DNA of 10,141 nucleotides from Neisseria perflava (GTDB taxonomy: Bacteria > Pseudomonadota > Gammaproteobacteria > Burkholderiales > Neisseriaceae), in assembly GCF_024170405.1 (NCBI RefSeq), contig NZ_JALJYC010000041.1, positions 1 to 10,141 of the forward strand. Direction: 5' to 3'. The number at the start of each line of letters is the position of its first letter. Position 1 is the stretch's first letter. The notes below the pieces were generated by a model. The model saw only the letters and a list, made by a program, of their open reading frames with translations. It did no database searches and was not told the origin of the DNA. A program made the translations under genes and the position numbers. Positions 1-7,010 of the stretch are shown piece after piece.

Positions 1-22
1 TCATTACAATCTTTCTTGTCAG

Positions 23-63
23 GAAAGGCAGTATGCTACTACATACTGGCCTTTTCTGTTTTT
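23..63 (+). terminator. Rho-independent terminator of an upstream gene outside the window
   Basis: The arms GAAAGGCAGTATG (23-35) and CATACTGGCCTTTTC (42-56) pair with small bulges around a 6-base loop and are followed by a T-rich run to 63. It would end a + strand transcript whose gene lies left of the window. No coding region can be supported in bases 1-90. Confidence 0.6.
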
Positions 64-91
64 AAGAAAGTTGCAGTTGGTATGCGAATGT

Positions 92-136
92 AAGGCCGTC
101 TGAAAATCATTTTGCATTTTCAGACGGCCTTTATTT
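92..136 (+). terminator. DUS inverted-pair hairpin upstream of dld
   Basis: A forward AG-DUS (93-104) and its inverted copy (119-130) form a stem of about 16 bp with a short AT-rich loop, followed by TTTATTT. Inverted DUS pairs commonly serve as intrinsic terminators in Neisseria. Here it is a second hairpin behind the one at 23-63 and insulates the dld promoter from upstream transcription. Confidence 0.75.
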
Positions 137-162
137 ACTTCATCGCAACATGCTACTACAAT
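134..162 (+). promoter_or_regulatory. Putative sigma-70 promoter of dld
   Basis: TTTACT (134-139) is followed after 17 bases by TACAAT (157-162), matching 4/6 and 5/6 of the -35 and -10 consensus. The predicted transcription start near 169 would leave a leader of about 50 bases before the ATG at 221. It would also exclude the in-frame GTG at 167 as a start. Inferred from sequence only. Confidence 0.5.
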
Positions 163-220
163 CGGTGTGTTTTTTATTGATAACAAGTTTTATCGCGCTG
201 TCCCGCGTTTGGAGAACCCT

Positions 221-1912
221 ATGACCGCTTCGCAACTGATTCAAAAACTTACCGAGACCGTTGGCGACAAATACATCATTACCGATCCCGCCAAAACCGA
301 GCAATACCGTCAGGGCTACCGCTTCGGCGAGGGCAAGGCGCTGGCGGTGGTGCGGCCGGGTACGCTGTTGGAAATGTGGCAAATTTTACAAGCCTGCGTA
401 GAAGCGGATGTGATTGTGATTACCCAAGCAGCCAATACCGGCTTGACCGGCGGCTCGACGCCTGACGGTAATGATTACGACCGCGACATCGTCATCGTCA
501 ACACCATGCGCATGAACATTATCCAGCCGATTAACAACAACGAGCAGGTGGTGTGCCTGCCCGGTTCGACCTTGAATCAGTTGGAATTGCTGCTCAAACC
601 GCTGGGGCGCGAGCCGCATTCGGTGATTGGTTCGTCGTGTATCGGCGCGTCGGTGTTGGGCGGCGTGTGTAACAACTCCGGCGGTTCGCTGGTGCAGCGC
701 GGGCCGGCTTATACCGAAATGGCGCTGTTTGCCGAAATTGATGCCGAAGGCCGTCTGAATTTAGTTAACCATTTGGGCATCGATTTGGGCGATACGCCGG
801 AAGAAATTCTGACCAACCTGCAAGGCTGGCATTACCAGAAAAAAGACATTACCCAAAACGCGGGCAAAGGTCATGACCACGCCTACTGCGAGCATGTGCG
901 TCAAATCGACGAGCCAACCGCCGCCCGTTTCAATGCCGACCCTGCGCGGCATTACGAAGCCTCGGGCTGCGCGGGCAAGCTGATGGTATTTGCCGTTCGC
1001 CTCGACACCTTCCCGCAGGAGAAGAAAACGGCGGTGTTCTATATCGGCACCAACGACATCAACGAGCTGACCGACATCCGCCGCGCCGCGCTGGGCGAGT
1101 TTACATCGCTGCCGGTATCGGGCGAATACATCCATCGCGATGCCTTCGATATTGCCGATGTTTATGGCAAAGACACGTTTTATGTGATTAAAAAATTCGG
1201 TACGCACCAGCTGCCCAAATTGTTTGATTTTAAAGCGCGGGTAGATCGATTCAGTAAAAAAATCAGCTTTTTACCCAAGCATTTATCCGATAAGGTTTTA
1301 CAGTTCGTCAGCAAATTTTTGCCCGACCACCTGCCCAAATCCATGCGCCAATACCGCGACAAATACGAGCACCATCTGATTTTGAAAATGGGCGGCGAGG
1401 GCGTGGATGAGGCGCGCGCCTATTTGAAACAGTATTTTGCCGATAAAAGCAGCAGCTATTTCGAGTGCAGTCCGGAGGAAACCCAAGCGGCCATGCTGCA
1501 CCGTTTTGCCGTGGCCTCTGCCGCCATCCGCTACCGCATTGTGCATGAAAACGAAGTGGAAGATATTGTCGCCCTCGACATCGCCCTGCGCCGCGACGAC
1601 CGCGACTGGTACGAACACCTGCCGTCTGAAATCGACAGCAAAATCAGCCACAAGCTGTATTACGGTCATTTTATGTGTCATGTGTTCCACCAAGACTATA
1701 TCGTCAAAAAAGGCCACGATTGCATTGCTTTGGAACACGAGATGTGGAAGCTCTTGGACGCGCGCGGTGCGCAATATCCGGCAGAACACAACGTCGGCCA
1801 TCTGTATGTTGCTAAGCCGGAATTGAAACAGTTTTACCGCAAACTCGACCCGACCAACAGTTTCAACCCGGGCATAGGCCAGACCAGCAAGAAGAAAAAC
1901 TGGGCGGAATAA
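221..1912 (+). CDS. dld: Quinone-dependent D-lactate dehydrogenase (FAD)
   Basis: The 563-residue product resembles E. coli Dld (about 571 aa) along its whole length. Dld is a peripheral inner-membrane flavoenzyme that oxidises D-lactate to pyruvate and passes electrons to the quinone pool. The FAD-binding part holds QAANTGLTGGSTP (about residues 69-81) and GSSCIGASVLGG (about 137-148) followed by CNNSGGSLVQRGPAY. The second half matches the Dld membrane-binding domain, with KYEHHLILKMGG, LHRFAVASAAIRY, the run HKLYYGHFMCHVFHQDYIVKKG, shown here only as a landmark, and the C-terminal DPTNSFNPGIGQTSKKKNW. I chose ATG 221 because GGAG sits 6 bases upstream and the resulting N-terminus matches the family; a GTG at 167 would add 18 unlike residues. 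The gene carries two DUS copies and is flanked by DUS hairpins, so it is probably monocistronic. Lactate is a major carbon source for Neisseria. Confidence 0.96.
   Translation: MTASQLIQKLTETVGDKYIITDPAKTEQYRQGYRFGEGKALAVVRPGTLLEMWQILQACVEADVIVITQAANTGLTGGSTPDGNDYDRDIVIVNTMRMNIIQPINNNEQVVCLPGSTLNQLELLLKPLGREPHSVIGSSCIGASVLGGVCNNSGGSLVQRGPAYTEMALFAEIDAEGRLNLVNHLGIDLGDTPEEILTNLQGWHYQKKDITQNAGKGHDHAYCEHVRQIDEPTAARFNADPARHYEASGCAGKLMVFAVRLDTFPQEKKTAVFYIGTNDINELTDIRRAALGEFTSLPVSGEYIHRDAFDIADVYGKDTFYVIKKFGTHQLPKLFDFKARVDRFSKKISFLPKHLSDKVLQFVSKFLPDHLPKSMRQYRDKYEHHLILKMGGEGVDEARAYLKQYFADKSSSYFECSPEETQAAMLHRFAVASAAIRYRIVHENEVEDIVALDIALRRDDRDWYEHLPSEIDSKISHKLYYGHFMCHVFHQDYIVKKGHDCIALEHEMWKLLDARGAQYPAEHNVGHLYVAKPELKQFYRKLDPTNSFNPGIGQTSKKKNWAE
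748..759 (+). repeat. DNA uptake sequence (AG-DUS) inside dld
   Basis: AGGCCGTCTGAA, a full 12-base AG-DUS. In dld it encodes part of A-E-G-R-L-N. DUS are bound by the pilin ComP and promote uptake of kin DNA during natural transformation. Confidence 0.9.
1621..1630 (+). repeat. DNA uptake sequence core inside dld
   Basis: GCCGTCTGAA, the 10-base DUS core, here preceded by CT rather than AG. It encodes part of the conserved H-L-P-S-E-I of Dld, so the prefix may be constrained by the protein. Confidence 0.85.
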
Positions 1913-1938
1913 GCGAGAAAATGTGATGGGCTAAAAAT

Positions 1939-1996
1939 AAGGCCGTCTGAAAAATATTGCCGGATAGCGCGGCATTTTTCAGACGGCCTATTTTTA
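1939..1996 (+). terminator. DUS hairpin terminator of dld
   Basis: A 16-bp stem built from a forward AG-DUS (1940-1951) and an inverted copy (1978-1989), extended by AAAT/ATTT, is followed by ATTTTTA. The loop contains a small extra GCCG/CGGC pairing. It starts 27 bases after the dld stop codon. Confidence 0.85.
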
Positions 1997-2026
1997 TTAC
2001 GGGATAATGCAATAGCATGCAAATGC

Positions 2027-2055
2027 AAAAAGCGCTGCCCGAGAGCAGCGCTTTT
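2027..2055 (-). terminator. Terminator of the tRNA-Ser pair
   Basis: A perfect 11-bp stem, AAAAGCGCTGC / GCAGCGCTTTT, encloses a 6-base loop. On the minus strand it lies 5 bases beyond the CCA end of the second-transcribed tRNA and ends in TTTTT. The stem has A and T flanks on both sides, so it could also stop + strand read-through from dld. Confidence 0.8.
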
Positions 2056-2060
2056 AATCT

Positions 2061-2151
<91 letters not shown>

Positions 2152-2166
2152 TAAAGGATTCAAGAT

Positions 2167-2257
<91 letters not shown>

Positions 2258-2273
2258 GTTTCTTGAAGTGCGC

Positions 2274-2302
2274 ATACTAAAGGATTTCGGCGGTTTTGCC
2301 AA
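2274..2302 (-). promoter_or_regulatory. Promoter of the tRNA-Ser pair
   Basis: On the minus strand TTGGCA (2297-2302) and TAGTAT (2274-2279) are exactly 17 bases apart. The next bases are GCGC, a GC-rich discriminator of the kind found at growth-rate and stringently controlled stable-RNA promoters. The predicted start lies about 10 bases before the mature 5' end of the first tRNA. Confidence 0.7.
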
Positions 2303-2337
2303 GCTGAATTTTAGGGTTTCGGATTAGCGTTTTGTTT

Positions 2338-3117
2338 TTACTTGGATTGTTCCACGCGGGTAAACACCCATTCCGAGTCGCTGGAAGCAGCGGCGTTGAA
2401 GGCGTAGCCTTCGTAATCGAAGTCAAGCAGTTGCTCGGCTTGGGTCAGGTTGTGCTCTGCGGCATAGCGCACCATCAGACCGCGCGCGCGTTTGGCGTAG
2501 AAGCTGATGATTTTGTATTGGCCGTTTTTCTTGTCTTTGAACACGGGCGTAATCAGGCGGGCATTGAGTTTTTTGGTGTTGACGGATTTGAAATATTCCT
2601 GCGAAGCCAGATTAATCAATACTTTGTCTTGCGCTTGCGCCAGCGTATCGTTGAGCAGGTCGGTAATGCGGTCGCCCCAAAATTCGTACAGGTTTTTGCC
2701 GCGCGAGTTGGCAAAGGCGGTGCCCATTTCCAAGCGGTAGGGTTGGATTAAATCCAGCGGACGCAACAGGCCGTATAAGCCGGAGAGCAGGCGCACGTGT
2801 TGTTGCAGGTATTGCGTTTGCGCAGCGGAAAGGCTGGCGGCATCTATGCCTTCATACACATCGCCGTTAAACAGATACACGGCTTGTTTGGCATTGTCGG
2901 GGGTAAACGGGGTGTGCCAAGCGGCGTTGCGCTCGGCGTTGAGCAGGGCGATTTTGTCGGAAACGTGCATTAGCTCGGCGATTTGCTGCGGCGCCAGGCG
3001 GCGCAGTTCGCCCATCAGGATTTCGGCTTGCGGCAGCAGGTCGGGCTGGGTGTGTGCGCTGATTGGAGCCGGGTCTTTTTCATTTAGGTTTTTGGCGGGG
3101 GATAAGACGAAAAACAT
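2338..3117 (-). CDS. yaaA: Peroxide stress protein YaaA (UPF0246/DUF328)
   Basis: The 259-residue protein has the same length as E. coli YaaA (258 aa) and its hallmark blocks: SPAKNL near the N-terminus, FKGDVY-like FNGDVYEGI, LSGLYGLLRPLDLIQPYRLE, NSRGKNLYEFWGD, INLASQEYFKSV and IISFYAKRARGLM. YaaA in E. coli is induced by OxyR, limits free intracellular iron and protects DNA and proteins during peroxide stress; its structure suggests DNA binding. The function here is inferred from family membership. The start ATG has no strong Shine-Dalgarno, only GCGAG about 10 bases upstream, but the N-terminus fits the family exactly. It is a single gene with its own putative promoter. No hairpin separates its stop from the tRNA promoter 36 bases further, so its transcript may run into the tRNA genes. 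Confidence 0.95.
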   Translation of the reverse strand: MFFVLSPAKNLNEKDPAPISAHTQPDLLPQAEILMGELRRLAPQQIAELMHVSDKIALLNAERNAAWHTPFTPDNAKQAVYLFNGDVYEGIDAASLSAAQTQYLQQHVRLLSGLYGLLRPLDLIQPYRLEMGTAFANSRGKNLYEFWGDRITDLLNDTLAQAQDKVLINLASQEYFKSVNTKKLNARLITPVFKDKKNGQYKIISFYAKRARGLMVRYAAEHNLTQAEQLLDFDYEGYAFNAAASSDSEWVFTRVEQSK

Positions 3118-3152
3118 CAGTATTGCTCGCTGGTGTAAGGAAGAATAAGGGA

Positions 3153-3182
3153 ATTTTATTTTTAAAACAGCATGTCAGGCAA
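3153..3182 (-). promoter_or_regulatory. Putative promoter of yaaA
   Basis: On the minus strand TTGCCT (3177-3182), an 18-base spacer and TAAAAT (3153-3158) lie 36 bases ahead of the yaaA ATG. The match to sigma-70 is moderate. I saw no clear OxyR or Fur site. Confidence 0.4.
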
Positions 3183-3227
3183 GGTAAAAGGGGTTGGGAA
3201 TATTTATAGGGCTGTTTGCCAACCGAC

Positions 3228-3266
3228 AAAGGCCGTCTGAAAAATATTGGTTTTCAGACGGCCTTA
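3228..3266 (-). terminator. DUS hairpin terminator of dapC
   Basis: Arms 3229-3243 and 3251-3265 form a 15-bp stem from a forward (3230-3241) and an inverted (3253-3264) AG-DUS with a 7-base loop. It lies about 30 bases beyond the dapC stop on the minus strand. The following T run is short (TTT), so termination may be moderate. Confidence 0.75.
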
Positions 3267-3294
3267 CGGTTTATGCGAATCGTTAATCAGCTTA

Positions 3295-4482
3295 TCAACG
3301 GTACAGCGATACAATGGTTTCGGCCGCTTTGACGCAGCTTTCTACATCGGCTACTAAGGCAATGCGCACATAGCCTTCGCCCGGGTTGCCCTGCTCGGTA
3401 TCGCGTGCTAAGAAACGGCCGGGCAAAACTTGAATCGCGGCTTTCTGCCACAGGTTTTTGGTAAAGGCCAAATCGTCGCCGTCGGGCACTTTCAACCACA
3501 CGTAAAACGATGCGTCGGGCAGGCTGACATCAAATACCTGTTGCAGAATTGGGATGACTTTATCGAATTTTTCCTGATACAGGCGGCGGTTTTCGATAAC
3601 GTGTTCTTCATCGTTCCATGCGGCAATGCTGGCGCGTTGGGTGGGAATGCTCATGGCGCTGCCGTGGTAGGTGCGGTAGAGCAGGAAGTTTTTCAGCAAT
3701 TCCGCGTCACCCGCCACAAAGCCGGAGCGCAAACCGGGTACGTTGGAGCGTTTGGACAGGCTGGTAAACATCACCAAACCTTTATTGCTGCGCCCCAGCG
3801 CAGCGGCTGCTTGCAGCCCGCCGAGGGTTTTGTTGCCGTTGAAATAAATTTCCGAATAGCATTCGTCGGAGGCAATAACGAAGCCGTATTTGTCTTGCAG
3901 GGCGAAGATTGCTTGCCAATCGTCCAGCGTCAATACGCTGCCGGTGGGGTTGTTGGGCGAGCAGACAATCACGACTTTGGTGCGCTGCCAGACATCTTCG
4001 GGAATGCTTTGCCAATCCGGTTGGAAGGTGGGCGCAGTGCAGTTGGCAAAACGGATTTCGCCGCCGCCGAGCAGGGTTGCGCCTTCGTAAATCTGGTAAA
4101 ACGGATTGGGGCTGATGACTACCGGTTTTTCACCCTCGGCGGTCGGGTCTAAAATGGTTTGGATAAAGGCAAACAGCGCTTCACGACTGCCCAAAACCGG
4201 CAGGATTTCGGTATCGGGATTAACAGAGAGACCGTCGTAACGACGGTTTAACCAGTCGGCGCAGGCTTGGCGCAATTCAGGCAGGCCTGCGGTCAGCGGG
4301 TAGGAGGCGAGTTCGGCCAAAGATGCGGTCAGCGCATCGGTAATGATTTTCGGCGTGGCATGTTTCGGCTCGCCGATGTGCAACGGTGCAGGCGTGATGC
4401 CTTCGGGCGCGGACAAGCCCTGCATGGCGGCGCGCAGGCGGGCAAAAGGGTAGGGTTGGAGTTTATCTAATAAGGGGTTCAT
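3295..4482 (-). CDS. dapC: N-succinyldiaminopimelate aminotransferase (PLP, class I/II)
   Basis: The 395-residue protein is a fold-type I aminotransferase. It carries CSPNNPTG (about 174-181, with the Asn that contacts PLP), SDECYSEIYF (Asp206 and Tyr209) and SLSKRSNVPGLRSGF, where Lys244 is the expected Schiff-base lysine and Arg252 a phosphate contact. The start MNPLLDKLQPYPFARLR and the overall sequence fit the DapC subgroup, which converts N-succinyl-2-amino-6-oxopimelate plus glutamate to N-succinyl-LL-diaminopimelate in lysine and meso-DAP synthesis, so it feeds peptidoglycan. I chose ATG 4480-4482 because GGAA lies about 7 bases upstream and the family begins there; a TTG eight codons earlier is unlikely. 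It stands alone between two DUS hairpins. A general aspartate-type aminotransferase is the main alternative and would be less consistent with the N-terminus. Confidence 0.88.
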   Translation of the reverse strand: MNPLLDKLQPYPFARLRAAMQGLSAPEGITPAPLHIGEPKHATPKIITDALTASLAELASYPLTAGLPELRQACADWLNRRYDGLSVNPDTEILPVLGSREALFAFIQTILDPTAEGEKPVVISPNPFYQIYEGATLLGGGEIRFANCTAPTFQPDWQSIPEDVWQRTKVVIVCSPNNPTGSVLTLDDWQAIFALQDKYGFVIASDECYSEIYFNGNKTLGGLQAAAALGRSNKGLVMFTSLSKRSNVPGLRSGFVAGDAELLKNFLLYRTYHGSAMSIPTQRASIAAWNDEEHVIENRRLYQEKFDKVIPILQQVFDVSLPDASFYVWLKVPDGDDLAFTKNLWQKAAIQVLPGRFLARDTEQGNPGEGYVRIALVADVESCVKAAETIVSLYR

Positions 4483-4564
4483 GGCCGTTCCAAACGCAAA
4501 AAACAAGGTCTGATGGTAACACTATTTGCGGGATTTTGTTTACAATTTTGCATAAGGATTGCTA

Positions 4565-4588
4565 ATCTGCCCGATAAAAACGGCAGAT
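4565..4588. repeat. Small inverted repeat upstream of dapC
   Basis: ATCTGCC (4565-4571) and GGCAGAT (4582-4588) form a 7-bp inverted repeat around a 10-base AT-rich loop, between the lolA terminator and the dapC start. It could be an operator or a leader hairpin of dapC, or chance. I found no convincing promoter nearby to place it against. Confidence 0.3.
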
Positions 4589-4593
4589 GAAAC

Positions 4594-4641
4594 AAGGCCG
4601 TCTGAAAACAAAACATCACAGTGTTGTTTTCAGACGGCCTT
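4594..4641 (-). terminator. DUS hairpin terminator of lolA
   Basis: An 18-bp perfect stem (4594-4611 with 4624-4641) contains a forward AG-DUS (4595-4606) and an inverted one (4629-4640), extended by AAACAA/TTGTTT. It begins 13 bases beyond the lolA stop codon on the minus strand. Confidence 0.85.
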
Positions 4642-4654
4642 AACGGGCAGGTAT

Positions 4655-5275
4655 TTAATTACTCAATACATCTACGCCTTTGGGCGGTGTGAATTTAAAG
4701 CTGCCGCGCGACAGATTCGGCTTGGTGTTCAAGCTGTTGAAATTGATGGTAGTTTCATTGCCGAAGCTGTCTTTGAGCTGCATGGCGGCCAAATTGTCGC
4801 CACGGAAGCCGATACGGATATATTGGTAGCCGGCATTATTTTTCTTTGGCGTGGCTAATACATAATCAATGCCGCCCGCGCTGCCGTCTTCTTTCAGAGT
4901 ATAGCTGCTGTCTAAAGCGGTTTTGTTGGACAAAATCGCCGCCGGGCTGTCGCCAATGGTCTGGTCTTGCGACGATTTGGTCACTTGTTTCAAGTCCACA
5001 TCGTAGAGCCAAATGGTTTTGCCGTCGCCGACGATGGTTTGTTTATAGGGTTTGGTGTATTCCCATTTAAACAGACCAGGGCGCAGGATTTGGAACGTGC
5101 CGCTGGTGGTTTGGGTTTTCTTTTTGCTTTTGACGGTTTGGCTGAAACTGCCGCTGATGCCGTCTGAATCATTGTTGAATTTTTTTAAAGCGTCCACCGC
5201 ACCGGCTTGCGCCAAACCGATGGAGGCGCTCAAGCTGATGGCAGTCAGCCATTTCAGAAAAGAGGTTTGTTTCAT
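4655..5275 (-). CDS. lolA: Outer-membrane lipoprotein carrier protein LolA
   Basis: The 206-residue precursor has a signal peptide (MKQTSFLKWL then a hydrophobic stretch, probable cleavage after LAQA, residue 24). The mature part has the LolA pattern: GSFSQTVKSKKKTQTTSGTF, LRPGLFKWEYTKPYKQ, VGDGKTIWLYDVDLKQVT and a late FKFTPPKGVDV. LolA is the periplasmic chaperone that takes lipoproteins from the LolCDE transporter and hands them to LolB at the outer membrane. The R-P-G-x-F-x-W block is the family's best signature. I chose ATG 5273-5275: AAGGA stands about 10 bases upstream and a signal peptide follows at once; longer in-frame starts would add unlike sequence across the promoter. It is divergent from the outer-membrane paralogue pair and carries an AT-type DUS. 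Confidence 0.93.
   Translation of the reverse strand: MKQTSFLKWLTAISLSASIGLAQAGAVDALKKFNNDSDGISGSFSQTVKSKKKTQTTSGTFQILRPGLFKWEYTKPYKQTIVGDGKTIWLYDVDLKQVTKSSQDQTIGDSPAAILSNKTALDSSYTLKEDGSAGGIDYVLATPKKNNAGYQYIRIGFRGDNLAAMQLKDSFGNETTINFNSLNTKPNLSRGSFKFTPPKGVDVLSN
5157..5168 (+). repeat. DNA uptake sequence of AT type inside lolA
   Basis: ATGCCGTCTGAA, the 12-base AT-DUS, lies antisense in lolA where the coding strand reads D-S-D-G-I. It is the only AT-prefixed DUS seen here. Confidence 0.9.
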
Positions 5276-5314
5276 GCTGTATTTTTCCTTGTTAGGGTAT
5301 AACATTGATGACCT

Positions 5315-5342
5315 AGTATAGCGGGTATCACGCCGCATGCAA
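5315..5342 (-). promoter_or_regulatory. Promoter of lolA
   Basis: On the minus strand TTGCAT (5337-5342), a 16-base spacer and TATACT (5315-5320) precede lolA, with the -10 box 39 bases ahead of its ATG. The -10 matches 5/6 of consensus. Confidence 0.6.
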
Positions 5343-5512
5343 GGGTAAAACCAGGCATTTAAATTTTGTAAAATTTTCAGATTGCATTTAATTTTTTGAA
5401 ATTCAATAAGTTTTATAGAAAAGGCAGGAGGCTGATTCACAATTATTTAACTGCGGACGCAAAAATCAGACGGATTCTCAGGATTTTCGTCAATTTTACA
5501 AGAAAGTCATTG

Positions 5513-5540
5513 TTGTAAAGACGCGAATATTTCCTATTGT
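5513..5540 (+). promoter_or_regulatory. Candidate promoter of the first outer-membrane paralogue
   Basis: TTGTAA (5513-5518), 16 bases, TATTGT (5535-5540). The -35 lies in TTGTTGTAA, a 9-mer that recurs at a similar distance ahead of the second paralogue. The AT-rich region offers other possible boxes, so confidence is limited. Confidence 0.35.
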
Positions 5541-5663
5541 TTGTCATATTTTATGCAGTGAAATTAGCCAAATAAAAAATGCTGTATTAAGATAAAAACA
5601 ATAAGTCGTGCATGCAAAGATGTCACTGTGTGTCGGTTTATCCTTTAAAAAACGGAGTTTACT

Positions 5664-6668
5664 ATGAAAAATACTAAGTTATTGACTGCTTTGGCCGCAA
5701 TGGGCGCTTCTTTTGCTGCTTTCGACGCGCAAGCCGGTTCAGTTACCGATAGCCACGGTAACGTCGGTTATGATACCGCTGCCGAATGTGATGCCGCCGT
5801 ACAATCCGGTCGTGCCAAATTCTACCAATCATTTACCCACAAACCTGCGCTGAAACGTGCAGGCGAGGCTTCTGTGCGCGTGGCAACCATCAAAGATTTG
5901 GGCCCAGAATATCGCTTGGGTGCATGTGATATGGGTGTCGGCCATAAAGAAGGTCGAGATGGCGTTGCTTCTGCCCTGCATGGCAAATACATTCCGTTCC
6001 ACCCGGATATGCCGATTAATGTCTATTCAGACGCTTCCGGCAAACCGGTACGCGTGACCATGAAACAATGCGACAACTGGTTCTCCGACAACGCACCGCG
6101 CCCTGTTGCGCTGCCGGTTGAGCGTAAAGCTGCTCCGGTGGCCGCTGCCGCTCCGGTAGTTGCCGCTCCGGTGGTTGCTGCTAAATCCGGTTTGCGTCCG
6201 TATGTGTTCGGTACTTTGGGTGTGTTGAACGATCGAATCGAAGCCGATTGGGTTGACGATAACGACACCAAATTTGCCGGTCAAGTCGGTGCCGGTCTGC
6301 AATTTAACGAATGGTTGGGTGCAGAGCTGTTCTACCAAGGTTCAGCCAAACATAAATTTGAAGCGGATAACGGCGATACCTTCAAATCCCGTAACAACAC
6401 CTACGGTGGCCGTGTGACTTTGGGTACTGAAGTTCTGCCGCAAACCCGCGTGTTCTTGAAAGCCGGTGTGGTTGGTATCCAACATAAAATCGACGGTTAC
6501 GACAAAACCAAAGTACACGCTACTGCCGGTTTGGGCGCAACTTACGACCTGACCGACCACTGGGCATTGCGCGCCGATTACGATCACTACTTCAAACGTA
6601 AAGGCGAAAACAGCATCGAATGGAAAGGCGCTGACTACTTCGGTATCGGTGCTCAATACAAATTCTAA
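5664..6668 (+). CDS. Outer-membrane beta-barrel protein with unrecognised N-terminal domain (paralogue 1)
   Basis: The 334-residue precursor has a signal peptide (MKNTKLLTALAAMGASF, probable cleavage after DAQA, residue 24). Residues 25-152 form a domain I do not recognise, with Cys42, Cys88 and Cys136, beginning VTDSHGNVGYDTAAECD and ending QCDNWFSDNAPRPV. An Ala/Pro/Val linker (about 153-175) leads to a barrel domain (178-334) in which eight amphipathic strands can be traced, ending GIGAQYKF. The terminal Phe is the usual Bam recognition residue. The barrel resembles OmpA-like/OMP_b-brl barrels, as in LTDHWALRADYDHYF. In an 8-stranded barrel both ends face the periplasm, so the N-terminal domain is probably periplasmic. 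There is no OmpA-type peptidoglycan motif. GGAG lies 6 bases before the ATG, and a strong terminator follows. The function is unknown; surface loops L1, L2 and L4 are charged. Confidence 0.85.
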   Translation: MKNTKLLTALAAMGASFAAFDAQAGSVTDSHGNVGYDTAAECDAAVQSGRAKFYQSFTHKPALKRAGEASVRVATIKDLGPEYRLGACDMGVGHKEGRDGVASALHGKYIPFHPDMPINVYSDASGKPVRVTMKQCDNWFSDNAPRPVALPVERKAAPVAAAAPVVAAPVVAAKSGLRPYVFGTLGVLNDRIEADWVDDNDTKFAGQVGAGLQFNEWLGAELFYQGSAKHKFEADNGDTFKSRNNTYGGRVTLGTEVLPQTRVFLKAGVVGIQHKIDGYDKTKVHATAGLGATYDLTDHWALRADYDHYFKRKGENSIEWKGADYFGIGAQYKF

Positions 6669-6691
6669 TTCATGCTTGAATGATGAATCAG

Positions 6692-6721
6692 AAAGCCGAC
6701 TCTTTAAGAGTCGGCTTTTTT
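6692..6721 (+). terminator. Terminator of outer-membrane paralogue 1
   Basis: An 11-bp perfect stem, AAAGCCGACTC with GAGTCGGCTTT, encloses a TTTAA loop and ends in a T run. It lies 23 bases after the stop codon. The same stem, slightly changed, follows the second paralogue. Confidence 0.92.
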
Positions 6722-6866
6722 ATGTGGGAAAGGGTTGGTGAACATGCCGTTTGTTGGGTTTGAACGCCGTTAGAAATAATCTTATGCTGAAATCATTGCA
6801 TTTGTTTAAAATGACGGCATTATCCTTCTGAAAAGAGGGATTGAAATAGTATCTGTCTTTACTTTG

Positions 6867-6895
6867 TTGTAAGGAAGAGACTTGAATGAAATAAT
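6867..6895 (+). promoter_or_regulatory. Candidate promoter of outer-membrane paralogue 2
   Basis: TTGTAA (6867-6872), 17 bases, AATAAT (6890-6895), 115 bases ahead of the ATG. The -35 is embedded in the same TTGTTGTAA 9-mer seen ahead of the first paralogue. The -10 is weak, so this rests mainly on the shared element. Confidence 0.3.
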
Positions 6896-7010
6896 AATGT
6901 GATTTTCTGTAATACCGTTAGGTAAGTTTGGGAAAATTGGATTAACATTTATGCGCCAAATTCATGTGCCTCGCGGTACATTGGTTTGTTTTGATAAATT
7001 GGAGTCAATA

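Larger units (their letters stand above)
5276..5663. other. Divergent intergenic region between lolA and the first outer-membrane paralogue
   Basis: The 388 bases are AT-rich and hold the lolA promoter near the left end and a candidate promoter for the right-hand gene at 5513-5540. TCAGACGG at about 5467 is a partial DUS only. I see no coding region, hairpin terminator or long repeat. The leader of the right-hand gene would be about 115 bases long if the candidate promoter is right, enough for small-RNA control. Confidence 0.6.
6669..7010. other. Intergenic region between the two outer-membrane paralogues
   Basis: The 342 bases hold the terminator of the first paralogue (6692-6721), then AT-rich sequence with a candidate promoter (6867-6895) and the leader of the second. 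No other gene is supported. An in-frame extension of the second paralogue back to 6951 exists but lacks a signal-peptide character and a ribosome-binding site. Confidence 0.6.

Noticed and set aside
167..220. N-terminal extension of dld from GTG 167
   Set aside because: No Shine-Dalgarno, the added residues do not match Dld, and the predicted transcription start lies at about 169.
3430..4152. Plus-strand open frame of 240 codons inside dapC
   Set aside because: It is antisense to a well-recognised aminotransferase and its product resembles no family; high GC keeps the frame open.
5276..5440. N-terminal extension of lolA
   Set aside because: It would run across the lolA promoter and bury the signal peptide 55 residues inside the protein.
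5464..5474. Further DUS at TCAGACGG
   Set aside because: Only 8 of 10 core bases match and it has no inverted partner.
5664..6668. OmpA/RmpM identity for the first outer-membrane paralogue
   Set aside because: The Pro/Ala linker and barrel suggest OmpA, but the domain order is reversed and there is no OmpA C-terminal peptidoglycan-binding motif.
6936..6956. Possible Correia element end (GGATTAACA)
   Set aside because: Only a short match, without the paired terminal repeat or the usual internal sequence.
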